Below are positions 1 to 11,291 of a stretch of DNA of 64,000 nucleotides, in pieces. A program made the translations under genes and the position numbers. The DNA is from Strigamia acuminata. Taxonomy: Eukaryota; Arthropoda; Chilopoda; Geophilomorpha; Linotaeniidae. The notes beneath the pieces were generated by a model. That model worked only from the letters and a program-made list of their open reading frames with translations, made no database searches and was not told where the DNA came from. The stretch is taken from the NCBI GenBank assembly GCA_949358305.1, contig OX442318.1, positions 6,248,501 to 6,312,500 of the forward strand. Reading direction: 5' to 3'. The first letter of the stretch is position 1. Each line of letters begins with the position of its first letter.

Positions 1-1085
1 TAATGAATTAAACTTTAATGTTTGCAAAAACCATAAATTGTGTGTACCGTACTTAAATAGTTTTATTCTGCTGACATTAAAGCTTGATTGGAATTACGTT
101 GTATTTATTTTATAAGTTCTCTTTCTTCTAAAATTTATATAAAATTTTGTATAAAATTTGTATAAAATTTGTATAAAATTTGTATAAAATTTGTATAAAA
201 TTTGTATAAAATTTGTATAAAATTTGTATAAAATTTGTATAAAATTTGTATAAAATTTGTATAAAATTTGTATAAAATTTGTATAAAATTTGTTTAAAAT
301 TTGTATAAAATTTGTATAATATTTGTATAAAATTTTTGTGAAATTTGTATAAATTTTTATTATAAATTTTATTTAATCAATTAAACTTTAATGTTTGCAA
401 AAATCATAAATTGTGCGCACTTAATTAGTTTTATTCTGCTGACATTAAAGCTTGATTGGAATTACGTTGTATTTATCTTATAAGTTCTCTTTCTTCTAAA
501 ATTTATATAAAATTTGTATAAAATTTGTATAAAATTTGTATAAAATTTGTATAAAATTTGTATAATATTTGTATAAAATTTTTGTGAAATTTGTATAAAT
601 TTTTATTATAAATTTTATTTAATCAATTAAACTTTAATGTTTGCAAAAATCATAAATTGTGCGCACTTAATTAGTTTTATTCTGCTGACATTAAAGCTTG
701 ATTGGAATTACGTTGTATTTATTTTATAAGTTCTCTTTCTTCTAAAATTTGTATAAAATTTTGTATAAAATTTGTATAAATTTTGTATAAAATTTGTATA
801 AAATTTGAATAAAATTTGTATAAAATTTGTATAAAATTTGTATAAAATTTGTATAAAATTTGAATAAAATTTGTATAAAATTTGTATGAAATTTGTATAA
901 AATTTGTACAAAGTTTTTATAAAATTTGTACAAAATTTTTTTAAAATTTGTACAAAATTTTTATAAAATTTGTACAAAATTTTTATAAAATTTGTACAAA
1001 TTTTTTATAAAATTTGTACAAAATTTTTATAAAATTTGTACAAAATTTTTATAAAATTTTTATAAATTTTTATTATAAATTTTAT
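1..1085. repeat. Compound AT-rich tandem array upstream of the small-peptide gene
   Basis: Blocks of an 11-base unit (TTTGTATAAAA) alternate with a conserved spacer of about 120 bases. The spacer starts near AATTAAACTTTAATGTTTGC and recurs at about 5, 380, 622 and 1090. The last spacer copy runs into the promoter of the gene that follows. The number of short units differs between blocks, as expected of slippage. Reading frames across this stretch are low-complexity Y/K/F/N strings and are not genes. Confidence 0.9.
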
Positions 1086-1225
1086 TTAATCAATTAAACT
1101 TTAATGTTTGCAAAAACCATAAATTGTGTGTACTTAATTAGTTTTATTCATTCATCATTAAAGATTGATTGGAATAACGTTTTATTTATTCTATAAGTCA
1201 CAGCTAAGCAATTAAAATATCAAAC

Positions 1226-1233
1226 TATAAATA
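1226..1233 (+). promoter_or_regulatory. TATA box of the small secreted-peptide gene
   Basis: TATAAATA lies about 30 bases before the likely transcript start (around 1256). A short 5' UTR exon follows, with a donor near 1308 (TTTG|GTAAGC) and an acceptor at 1364-1365, just before the start codon. The spacing is typical of a focused insect promoter. Confidence 0.6.
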
Positions 1234-1368
1234 CAGGAGTCAAAAGTTGTCCTTCACAACTCCACTTTGAAGATTCATCATCTGTGCAACTGTAGAAAAA
1301 ACTTTGGTAAGCATAAATAATCATATTTAGTTTCACTTTATTTCACTTTATTTTTTCTGATGCAGAAT

Positions 1369-2297
1369 ATGAAGAATATCGCTTTAAAAATCGCATTCAT
1401 CGCGGTCTGCCTGGCGTGTTTTTTACTGACATGTGAAGCTGCTGACGCAGGGCAATCGGATGGTGACAAAAAGTACGTTGTATTACAGTAAACCAGTCTT
1501 AACATGTGAAAGAAAAATGTGAAGTTGTTTCGTTTGATAAAAAACGTTAGTAATTTTGAGAGTCAAGGGATAATAAGAACAATATCGAGTTGTTATGTTA
1601 TCACAAGTCATTTGCTTTCATTTCGCAATGTTTTTCATTCAAATAACAAATAATTTTCACTTTATTTGCATTAGGGGTCTTCCGTAAATTACGTAACGCA
1701 AATTTTTGCATTTTAATTTTCATGAATACAGGTATTTTTGATTTTTTAAACTTCATCTTTCTAAGACTATCTCATGTTTTTCAATGTTCAATATTTCAAT
1801 AATGTTACGTATCATTATTGCGAACCCCCCCTCCACCATCGTAACAACCCGTAACAAAATTTGAAACCCCTTCCCCTCCCCCTTAAGGTGTTACGTAATT
1901 TATAGACGGTCCCTTACAGCAAGGACGAGCAAGGACGAGTAGTCGTCCTTGCTTACAGTAATGAACCTGTTGATGGAGCGAAAAAGAGAGATAAAATGTA
2001 AGACGATATTTAAAAAATGTCATATTTAAGAAATATTTGAAAGATTTTCAAATGTGTCAATCAGGACCTGTGAAGTTTTGCAAATTCAAGCGCAAATTGA
2101 TTAAAAGTAGATATAGTTTTGAGAGGCAGGGACTAGAAAAGTATGAAAAGAGTTGATCCTTGTATTAATTAACAAATAAAAGCATTGTTTAGGACTATTG
2201 ACATGGTGTTCAGGTAACAAATCGATAATTTTCACTTTATTTGCATTTCAGGAATGTGCAGCCACCGGCTGCTGCAGACAAAAGATTAAGAGGATGA
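1369..2297 (+). CDS. Small secreted peptide, three coding exons
   Basis: Exons are 1369-1472, 1959-1997 (or 1920-1997) and 2252-2297. Phases fit and the product is 62 aa (75 aa with the longer second exon). The N-terminus is a clear signal peptide: a short basic start, a hydrophobic core with IAVCLACFLLTC, then EAADAG. The mature part is short and polar, has a KKR site in the second exon, and ends in DKRLRG. No cysteines remain after the signal peptide. A TATA box, a 5' UTR intron and a poly(A) signal frame the gene. The family is not recognised; a neuropeptide, antimicrobial or other short secreted factor is possible. The exon 2 and exon 3 acceptors share the same upstream text (TTTTCACTTTATTTGCATT), so exon 2 probably arose by local duplication. 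Confidence 0.65.
1674..1913. mobile_element. PIF/Harbinger-like MITE inside the small-peptide gene
   Basis: Imperfect terminal inverted repeats of about 24 bases (GGGGTCTTCCGTAAATTACG on the left, GGGACCGTCTATAAATTACG as the reverse complement on the right) enclose 240 bases without coding potential. TTA flanks both ends (1671-1673 and 1914-1916), matching the three-base TWA target duplication of PIF/Harbinger elements. The insertion point falls inside what was a splice acceptor (TTTGCATTACAG). Confidence 0.65.
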
Positions 2298-2365
2298 AAA
2301 AAAAAAAGTGGCACCAAATTGTTAAAACCTGAAAAACTTAAAAAAAAACTTTTTCTTGTAAATGA

Positions 2366-2371
2366 AATAAA
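2366..2371 (+). terminator. Poly(A) signal AATAAA of the small-peptide gene
   Basis: AATAAA lies 69 bases after the stop codon in a T/A-rich 3' UTR, followed by a GT-rich stretch (TTTGTTTTG). The remaining bases up to 2558 show no gene. Confidence 0.6.
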
Positions 2372-2558
2372 CATTTTAATTGATAATTTGTTTTGTTTTC
2401 TTTATTTATTATTTCTTCAGTCTTTTTCTCTTGTCACTTTGAGGCGGATTTGTTTGAGTGGTAAGTTGAGCCTGGATTGAAAATGTTTGACAAAAATTGT
2501 GGTGAATTGAGTGTCTAATTTTGTATTTGTATTATAAATTTAAACTGGTTATGAGTGG

Positions 2559-3958
2559 TGTTGCGATCCTCCGGGCTTTCCACTCTGAAACAAATACTTA
2601 CCTTGTTTTGAGCGGCTCGCAATTGAGATGCCGTTTATAGGCCTTATACTCGGTTGCCTGCGTGGTGTCTAGGGGTAATTTTATGAAAGTAAAACGACGG
2701 TTTGGATTGAATAAAATACAAAAATGCTTTATTTGAACGGAAATTTACAAATATAATTATGAGAAATATAATTATTAAATTTACTAAGAAGTTATGAATT
2801 TAGCGGTTAAAACTAGGGAGAGAAAAAGAGAAGAGGAGTGGGAAATGTACCAAGCGAGACGGTTACGCTCACTTGAAACAAAGGAAAGGCGCCAACAACG
2901 ACGGTTGATCGTTGGGCGCGAGTGTTTGGCGCGCAACAAACGGCTGCTTGTTGCGCTCGGAAAATGGCGAGTCGGACTCGCCTGAGAAATATTATTTCTC
3001 GTTGAAAACTGCTACTTTTATCTGTAAACTCCGGAGTAAAGCTCGCAGGTGGTTTACAGATAGCGGCGACGATTCTCCAAGAGAAGTTTGCCGTTGACGA
3101 CGACGATGAGTCTCGGAACAAGTCGGACGAGACTCACAATGGTTGACAACAAGCGGGAACAAATTTCCTTCGCTCGTACGATGGCGATGGAACAGTGAAC
3201 TCCGGAGTAAAGCTCGCAGGTGGTTCACTGTCTTCTCACAATGGTTGACGGCGACGGGTTGCTCAATCGACGGAGGCGAATCACGGAACAAGTCAACGCG
3301 ACTCGACGGCGGCGGGTGAGCGGAGTTTCTCGTGCGTTACCCGAAATTCGTGTTCTGTGCGCAAATGTGGCTGGTTCCACCGAATTTATTCAGTGGAAAC
3401 AGCAATGTCTCTCAACTCACAAAAACGTATAAACCCGGTCAGCACTTGGAATCCTTTTGTTTGAAGTTCTTCAGTGATGATCATTTGGGTTGTTTGTTGT
3501 TGGTGTGTCAGTGTCAAGAGTGGGCCAAACCGCCAAAATTTGGGGTTTTATGCACTCTCGAAATCTGCGCACTAAATATGTGCAGATTACTATTTTTGGC
3601 ACAACAAAGGATTTTGTTGCACCAAAAGCCGTTATTATTGCACCATAACTGTTGGCTATGGGAAGGGTGGAGTGTGCCAGGCACGCTTCAAATATGCGCA
3701 GCGGATGCTGCGCAGGCGTCTTAATTTAGTGAGACAAAGGATTTTGCTTCACTAAGCGGTTAATTAACGCCTCACCCCACATAATATTGGGGTGAGCCGT
3801 GTTAGGGGAGGATTTTCTCCCCTAAATTATGTAACTGTTTGGCGCGTGCCAAACACAAATATTACCAAAATAAAATGTAAATACAACTTCTTTCGTGGTG
3901 ACTCTTTTATTAAATAAAAACACATTAAATTGAATAAAAGTGGCTCAGGGTCACCACA
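2559..3958. mobile_element. Probable solo LTR (about 1.4 kb)
   Basis: The segment begins TGTTGCGATCC, ends GGTCACCACA, and is flanked on both sides by GTGG (2555-2558 and 3959-3962). TG...CA ends with a four-base duplication fit an LTR retrotransposon, and no gag or pol reading frame is present. The interior is more GC-rich than its surroundings. It contains a duplicated block (CTCCGGAGTAAAGCTCGCAG at about 3029 and 3200) and inverted pairs around 3770-3830. Orientation is unclear; AATAAA-type signals occur on both strands. A non-autonomous DNA element is the alternative, because the two ends are also partly inverted copies of each other. Confidence 0.5.
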
Positions 3959-3962
3959 GTGG

Positions 3963-4109
3963 ATAAGTGTAACGTCACGAGCATCACTTTGTGAAGGAGC
4001 TGCAACATTGGTTTTAATATTGTGTAATTAATCTCGATTGACAAATTGTTATTGTAAATAAAGCACATTTATTTATGGGATTTCTTTTTATTTTTTGTTT
4101 GATGTCTAT
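3963..4109. other. Short unassigned stretch between elements
   Basis: This 147-base interval is the original flank continuing after the LTR. It has an AATAAA on the + strand near 4058, possibly a distal poly(A) site for the small-peptide gene. No reading frame or RNA is visible. Confidence 0.3.
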
Positions 4110-4321
4110 TTTATTATTATTATTATTGTTTATTTTCCAAAAGAAGGGTGCCCCCCAACAGCCGAAGCCTACAGGGGGGGACACCCATCAAACCACCTAA
4201 ACAACCATCGTCAATTACAAAAACAAAAAGAGATCAAAAAAATCATAATTCAAAATAGAACATCAAAAGAAACACAACAGCAAAAACAAAAAATCAAAAT
4301 TAAAATTACATTAAATTAGCA

Positions 4322-7292
4322 TCAAGACCCAACAACAAAAGCATGCTCAATACCAGAGAGAGTACAATTAAAAATATCAATATCACCCAAAAAGACATTA
4401 ACGCTCCGTAATAAACGCCCAACAGGGGAGTAAGAGTTAGAAACAGAGAAAGTAACACGTGGGGTGCGCAACTCCCTCCCCACCCAAGGAACATTAAAGT
4501 GCAAGCAAGATAACAGACAGGGAGCCACGACCTTGCCACTGATCAAACGAAAAACGAAAATGCAGTCAAGAAGAATCATATGGGAACCAACAGAACGCAA
4601 ACCCAAAGCCACGAGCACCTCCGAATAAGAATAATTAAATAGGTGATAAAAATATCTCCTATAAATCATCCAAGCAAAATTACGTTGCAGCCCCTCGAGA
4701 CGGTTAAGCAGATAAGGTGCGCGCCATAAGTATAGAATAATCAGTTTTTTTGAAATATTTTTTTTTGTGCTTCATCTGGAATCAAACCAATTTTTTAATA
4801 AATGTATTTTAGCATTAGAATTCATTTAAAATTAACAGGTTTTTAAGTTTTGTATAAAAATAAATTTGGCAGTGATTTTCCTTAAAAATGGGGGTGACAT
4901 AAGTATAGAATATTTTAGGTTTCATGCAAAAAAATGGAGAAAATTAATATCACATAACATGCCTTTGTTTGATTAGTCAATCAGTGATTATGTCATCAAT
5001 TTTCTGCCATTTTTGAATTTTATTACTTGCTATTTTCTTATTTTGAAGCAATTCCTTGTGCAAAACTTGTAACCATTGTAGAAATCGCTGAAATATGGCA
5101 ATTAAAGTCACCGGGGCTCTCCAAACAGCAAATCCATAGAAGATCAGAAAGAAATTATTCAATTCTATCAAAAGTCCTAACCCAATGATGAAAATCAAAT
5201 ATGGAAGCAAGACGGAGAGGACCAAAAGTGACGATGCAGCAAGTAGACAGGAATATTTTGTGCCTGGCACTGACTTTGCTGTTGTCTGCAAATGAAATTT
5301 GCACACATGTAGATGTAATTGTGTCTTTAGCAAACAATTCAAAGCAGACTAAAGAATTGTGATCACCTTTGTTATCAAAAATAGCTGTACAACTGTGGTT
5401 AACTGAAGCCCATAAATTGAAGTGCTCTGATTAGACTAATACCAAGCTGCCCTGGACCAAATCATGAAACTGAGTGCTTTTTACAGACAAAATACAGTTC
5501 AATTTAGATGGTCTGGATGGTTAGTGTAATAAGTGGCAAGATTTAAGGAGATAAGAGAAGTTTTCTCAGTGGGCAGAATCAGGTGATGGTTTGGGTGACA
5601 TTCGGGCAAAAATTACAGGCAAACATCATAATAATAAAAGGATGGAAAGATTCACAGAAGTATAAGGAAGTGTTGAACATGCATTTATTGCCATTTGGAT
5701 GAAAAATTATGGCAATAAATGGGTGTTTCAGCAGGACAATGCTCACTGCATGGTCACTTTTGGTCTTCCCTGTCTGCTTTCACACTTGGATTTCACGTTT
5801 TGGTTAGAATTTTTTATGCAATTGGCTAATTTCTTTCAATTTCTTCCTAATCTTCTATCAATTTGTTGTTTGGCGAGCCACAGTGCCTTTAATCGCTTTA
5901 TTTCAGCGATTTCCACAATGGTTACAAGTTTTGTACAAGGGATTGCTTCAAAATAAGAAAATAGCAAGTAATACAATTCAAAAATGGCAGAAAATTGATG
6001 ACATATTCACTGATTAACTAATCAGACAAAGGCATGTTATGTGATATTAATTTTACTCATTTTTTTGCATCTAACCTAAAATATTCTATACTTATGTCAC
6101 CCCCATTTTTGTGTAAAATCACTGCCAAATTTATTTTTCCATAAAAATTATAAATGTGTTAATTTTAAACGAATTCTAATGACAAAATACATTTATAAAA
6201 AAATTGATATGATTCCAGATAAAGCGTAAAAAAAAATATTACAAAAAAACTGATTATTCTATACTTATGGCGCGCACCTTAGACAGCACAGCCCCTCCAA
6301 ACCAAAGACGAAAACAAAATACGAGAACGAACCAAAGAAATAAACAACAAGCGAAGCGGACCCGGAGACGTAAAAACAAAAGAGAGACGGAAGAGAATGC
6401 CCAAAACCCTCGTACACTCACCGACCAATCGATTAACATGATTTCTAAAGATAAAACAATCATCGAAAGTCACACCCAGATCCCTTATCACCGAACGTCG
6501 TGGAATCAAAACACCACCCAACGTGTAGGGATGCAAAAGCTTCACAGCACGACGGGAGAAAGAAAGCACTACTGACTTGTTGACATTTAGGCTCATGCAG
6601 TTTGCATCAGTCCAACATTGTACTCTATTCAAATAACGCTGCAGATCCTCGCAATCCCCAACAGTATCAATGCTGCGGCCCAACTTGGTATCATCCGCAA
6701 AGAACGAGTGGGACAGACCACGAAGAAAGTAGGATAAATCGTTGATAAACAGCTTGAACAACACAGGACCCAGAATAGAACCCTGTGGGACACCAGAATT
6801 AGTCACGTAACAACTTGACGTAGTAACCCCATTACACTTAAGAAAGTTATTCCTCCGACCTAAATAACTAGCAAACCACTTAATAAAACGCGGGGACAAA
6901 CCGTAAAACTCCAGCTTGATCAACAGTAGATCGTGGCAAATTCGATCAAAAGCCTTCGCGAAATCCAAGTAGATGACATCAAATTGGCCCCTGGTATGAA
7001 AAGAGTCGAATACCTCATTATAAAAATTCAGGAGATTCAGCTCCACAGACTTCCCACATGTAAAACCAAACTGGGCATCCGTAGTAAATCCATCTACCCA
7101 CGAGCTCATCCTGGCAAGCACAGATAGTTCAAATAACTTAGCCAAACTACTCAATAAAGAGATAGGTCTAAAATTGGATACGCTGGTGCGCTTACCGCTC
7201 TTGAAAACAGGGACCACCAACGCATCCTTCCAAGCAACCGGAAAAACCCCGCAAGAAAGCGACAGATTGAACAAATAAACCAGAGGAACCAA
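4322..7292 (-). pseudogene. Reverse transcriptase fragment interrupted by a transposon
   Basis: The segment 6282-7292 encodes the RT palm: a DFAKAFD box, GVPQGSILGPVLF and the catalytic FADD. The reading frame is cut at 6280-6281 and resumes at 4712, continuing to a stop at 4322. Without the inserted element and one copy of its TA duplication, the frame crosses the junction with no stop or shift, so the insertion is recent relative to decay of the LINE. The N-terminal endonuclease is missing through 5' truncation, so this copy cannot be autonomous. Confidence 0.85.
4715..6279. mobile_element. Tc1/mariner-like element with very long inverted arms
   Basis: Ends are AGGTGCGCGCCATAAGTATA and its exact reverse complement, flanked by TA at 4713-4714 and 6280-6281. 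The inverted similarity continues inward for hundreds of bases (roughly 4715-5240 against 5755-6279), with a second TATAGAATA-type subterminal repeat. The middle (about 5400-5760) carries decayed transposase text on the + strand: a VLFTDKIQFN-like segment and WVFQQDNAHC, the region around the second catalytic aspartate of Tc1 transposases. Several stops interrupt it, so it is non-autonomous. The arms themselves derive from transposase C-terminal sequence, so the element is an inverted partial dimer. Confidence 0.8.
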
Positions 7293-7960
7293 TAACCATT
7301 GCCATAATTGCCATAATTATCATTTCTTTTTCGCTTCAAAATGGTATATTTCTTTTTGCTTGGCCAATTCGAAATATTTAATACTCTGTCCAAAGGGCGA
7401 GTAATTTTATTTGTAGCTCTCATTCGGTTAAACCGAGTAACTACTTTCTACTCACATTCTGTATTCTGAACTGTCGATTCGAATAACGTATTCGATCGAT
7501 CGTTCACATACGAAATGTTGAACTGAACTGTTGATAAAATTAAATAAAATAGAATAAACCATACCTCGACTTGTCGATGATGTGCGAAACGTTGAATTTG
7601 AATTATTGATAATAAAATAACGTATCCATACCGAGCTGCTTCCTAAAGCTTTTCGTTTTCCAATCAACGAGCTTGACAACAATACGAACTGTGCTAATAA
7701 CAATCGGCACGTCAATAGACAAATGGACCATAATTGCAATCAATTCAACTAATAAAAGATATTTGATAAGCACTAGAGTCACCTGTTTGGATTTACAATA
7801 ATTACCGGGGCAATACACTTTTTTGACCGGTACGGATGTTACGTACCACGTCTTGCAATTATCACATCGGTACGGAGAACACAGTTTTACCCCAGTTGCA
7901 TTCGGTTGCGCTCTGAAAAGTACACACTGTATCGCTAACAAAATCTACAAATCTATACTG
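7293..7960. other. Unassigned interval with a doubtful minus-strand reading frame
   Basis: This AT-rich stretch has no recognised gene. A 112-codon minus-strand frame (7603-7941) has a cysteine cluster (CSPYRCDNCKTWY, then YCPGNYC) reminiscent of a small zinc-binding fold, followed by a hydrophobic segment. It has no splice context, signal or recognised family, and an overlapping frame of similar length exists in another phase. It may be a decayed mobile-element or viral fragment. Confidence 0.25.
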
Positions 7961-10900
7961 TAGATGCAAAAAACGAATTCGAATTTATCGCCCCCATTCA
8001 AAATTTGTTTGCATCTAACCTGTGAGTCCAAAAAACGTATCCGAATATGATGATCTCTTGAAAACCGATTGAATCTGAAATAGTGATCCAAAAAAACGAA
8101 TAAGAATTTATTTCCCACGCACAAAACCTATGTTTAGAACTAAACTATGAGTCCGAAAAAACGTGTTCGAAAAACTTGTTAAAACAAGTGAAAATCCAAA
8201 AACCGTATCCGAATTTATGGCCCGAGTGCAAAACTTGTTGAAACTCAATTGCAAATCCACAAAACGTATCCGAAATCATCGCACTCTCGAGTAAAATAAG
8301 ATAAAAACTCCACTGTAGATTCAATAAACGTATTCGAATTTATTGTCCACATTCAAAATCTGTTTGATTATAAACCGTGAGTTCAAAAATGCATCCAAAC
8401 GTATCGCCAATTGTACTAATCTTGTTGAAATTCACTGCAAATCAACAAAACGCATCCGAATTTATCGCCTACCGTTAATGTTGAAACTCCTCTGCAAACC
8501 AAAAAAGGGATTCGAATATATCAGCCCACAGTGTAAAACTGGTTAAAACTTCACTGCACATCCATAAAAAACTTACGAATTTATCGCCACGGTACAAAAC
8601 TTGTATAAAGTAAACAGCAAAACCAATAAATGTATCCGAATTTATTGATGATCATTCTAAACTTGTTCAAACTTCACTACAAATCCACAAAACACATCCG
8701 AATTTTTCATCTACCGTACAAAACTTCACTGCAAATCCACACAATACATCCGAATTTATCGGATATATTTATTTATTTATTTATTTTATTTTACTTATTG
8801 ATACTACACAGCAAAACCAATAAACGCATCCGATTTTATCGCCCACCGTGCAAAACTTGCTGAAACTACACAACAAAACCAAAAAATCCATCCGATTTTA
8901 TCGCCCACCGTGCAAAACTTGTTGAAACTACACAACAAAACCAAAAAATCCATCCGATTTTATCGCCCACTGTGCAAAACTTGCTGAAACTACACAACAA
9001 AACCAAAAAATCCATCCGATTTTATCGCCCACCGTGCAAAACTTGCTGAAACTACACAACAAAACCAAAAATCCATCCGATTTTATCGCCCACCGTGCAA
9101 AACTTGCTAAAACTACACAACAAAACCAAAAAATCCATCCGATTTTATCGCCCACCGTGCAAAACTTGCTGAAACTACACAACAAAACCAAAAGATCCAT
9201 CCGATTTTATCGCCCACCGTGCAAAACTTGCTGAAACTACACAACAAAACCAAAAATCCATCCGATTTTATCGCCCACCGTGCAAAACTTGCTAAAACTA
9301 CACAACAAAACCAAAAAATCCATCCGATTTTATCGCCCACCGTGCAAAACTTGCTGAAACTACACAACAAAACCAAAAGATCCATCCGATTTTATCGCCC
9401 ACCGTGCAAAACTTGCTGAAACTACACCACAAAACCAAAAAATCCATCCGATTTTATCGCCCACCGTGCAAAACTTGCTAAAACTACACAACAAAACCAA
9501 AAAATCCATCCGATTTTATCGCCCACCGTGCAAAACTTAATGAAACTACACAACAAAACCAAAAAATCCATCCGATTTTATCGCCCACCGTGCAAAACTT
9601 GCTGAAACTACACAACAAAACCAAAAATCCATCCGATTTTATCGCCCACCGTGCAAAACTTGCTAAAACTACACAACAAAACCAAAAAATCCATCCGATT
9701 TTATCGCCCACCGTGCAAAACTTGCTGAAACTACACAACAAAACCAAAAGATCCATCCGATTTTATCGCCCACCGTGCAAAACTTGCTGAAACTACACAA
9801 CAAAACCAAAAATCCATCCGATTTTATCGCCCACCGTGCAAAACTTGCTAAAACTACACAACAAAACCAAAAAATCCATCCGATTTTATCGCCCACCGTG
9901 CAAAACTTGCTGAAACTACACAACAAAACCAAAAGATCCATCCGATTTTATCGCCCACCGTGCAAAACTTGCTGAAACTACACCACAAAACCAAAAAATC
10001 CATCCGATTTTATCGCCCACCGTGCAAAACTTGCTAAAACTACACAACAAAACCAAAAAAGCCATCCGATTTTATCGCCCACCGTGCAAAACTTGCTAAA
10101 ATTACACAACAAAACCAAAAAATCCATCCGATTTTATCGCCCACCGTGCAAAACTTGCTGAAACTACACCACAAAACCAAAAAATCCATCCGATTTTATC
10201 GCCCACCGTGCAAAACTTGCTGAAACTACACAACAAAACCAAAAAATCCATCCGATTTTATCGCCCACCGTGCAAAACTTGCTGAAACTACACAACAAAA
10301 CCAAAAATCCATCCGATTTTATCGCCCACCGTGCAAAACTTGCTAAAACTACACAACAAAACCAAAAAATCCATCCGATTTTATCGCCCACCGTGCAAAA
10401 CTTGCTGAAACTACACAACAAAACCAAAAGATCCATCCGATTTTATCGCCCACCGTGCAAAACTTGCTGAAACTACACAACAAAACCAAAAATCCATCCG
10501 ATTTTATCGCCCACCGTGCAAAACTTGCTAAAACTACACAACAAAACCAAAAAATCCATCCGATTTTATCGCCCACCGTGCAAAACTTGCTGAAACTACA
10601 CAACAAAACCAAAAGATCCATCCGATTTTATCGCCCACCGTGCAAAACTTGCTGAAACTACACCACAAAACCAAAAAATCCATCCGATTTTATCGCCCAC
10701 CGTGCAAAACTTGCTAAAACTACACAACAAAACCAAAAAATCCATCCGATTTTATCGCCCACCGTGCAAAACTTGCTAAAACTACACAACAAAACCAAAA
10801 AATCCATCCGATTTTATCGCCCACCGTGCAAAACTTGCTGAAACTACACAACAAAATCAAAAAATCCATCCGATTTTATCGCCCACCGTGCAAAACTTGC

Positions 10901-11030
10901 TGAAACTACACAGCAAAAAATGCATCCGAATTTATCGCTCCCCGTGCAAAATTAGCTAAAATCCCACTGTAGATTCAGTGGACGTATCCAAAATTATCGT
11001 ACACCGTGGAAAACATGTTGAAACTGAACG
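7960..11030. repeat. 62-bp satellite array with higher-order repeats
   Basis: The monomer is 62 bases, centred on ATCCGATTTTATCGCCCACC and GTGCAAAACTTGCTGAAAC. About 33 near-identical copies fill 8810-10910. Three-monomer blocks of 185 bases (62+61+62) recur, and larger blocks repeat at 371, 495, 556 and 680 bases. The left arm (7960-8810) has strongly diverged monomers with an ATTT microsatellite near 8765-8800. A short diverged arm is on the right. A homogenised core with decayed edges is the classic result of unequal exchange. The many 66-90 codon frames inside are by-products. Confidence 0.95.
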
Positions 11031-11100
11031 GTGAGTAAACGTATGGCATTCTTTTCATGGGCGATAATTTGGGTCTTTTTCAAAGCTTAATCACCAAAGA

Positions 11101-11291
11101 GAAATTGTAACTCCTAATTAATAGCAACTTGGATACATAGATGGCGCCACTGTTTTCCTACCGAAAACTGTCTCTGGTCGCTGCTGCCATCTAGAGAAAT
11201 TGTAACTCCTAATTAATAGCAATTTGGATACATAGATGGCGCCACTGTTTTCCTACCGAAAACTGTCTCTGGTCGCTGCTGCCATCTAGAG
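11101..11291. repeat. Tandem duplication, 95-base unit
   Basis: Two nearly identical copies of a 95-base unit start at 11101 and 11196. Each contains AGATGGCGCCAC (11139-11150 and 11234-11245) and ends in GCTGCCATCTAGAG. The motif resembles the fly CTCF core. The pair sits between the satellite and the 3' end of the SorLA gene. Confidence 0.8.

Larger units (their letters stand above)
4110..7292 (-). mobile_element. 5'-truncated non-LTR retrotransposon (I/Jockey-like), split by a Tc1 insertion
   Basis: On the minus strand this is the 3' half of a LINE: reverse transcriptase, C-terminal region, about 210 bases of 3' UTR with a C-rich/G-rich hairpin (around 4150-4185), and a TAA-repeat tail (4110-4127). 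TAA tails are typical of I-type elements. The 5' end stops abruptly near 7290, the usual dead-on-arrival truncation; no endonuclease or ORF1 is present. Bases 4715-6279 are a later DNA-transposon insertion. Confidence 0.85.

Noticed and set aside
5699-5956. Active Tc1 transposase
   Set aside because: Only a short catalytic-region fragment is open, with stops and frame breaks around it.
7603-7941. Cysteine-containing minus-strand frame as a firm gene
   Set aside because: No family, splice sites or promoter; an overlapping frame of similar length exists. Kept only as a low-confidence note.
8928-10655. Repeated 90- and 66-codon frames on both strands
   Set aside because: They arise from the satellite and recur at its higher-order spacing; no start context or codon bias.
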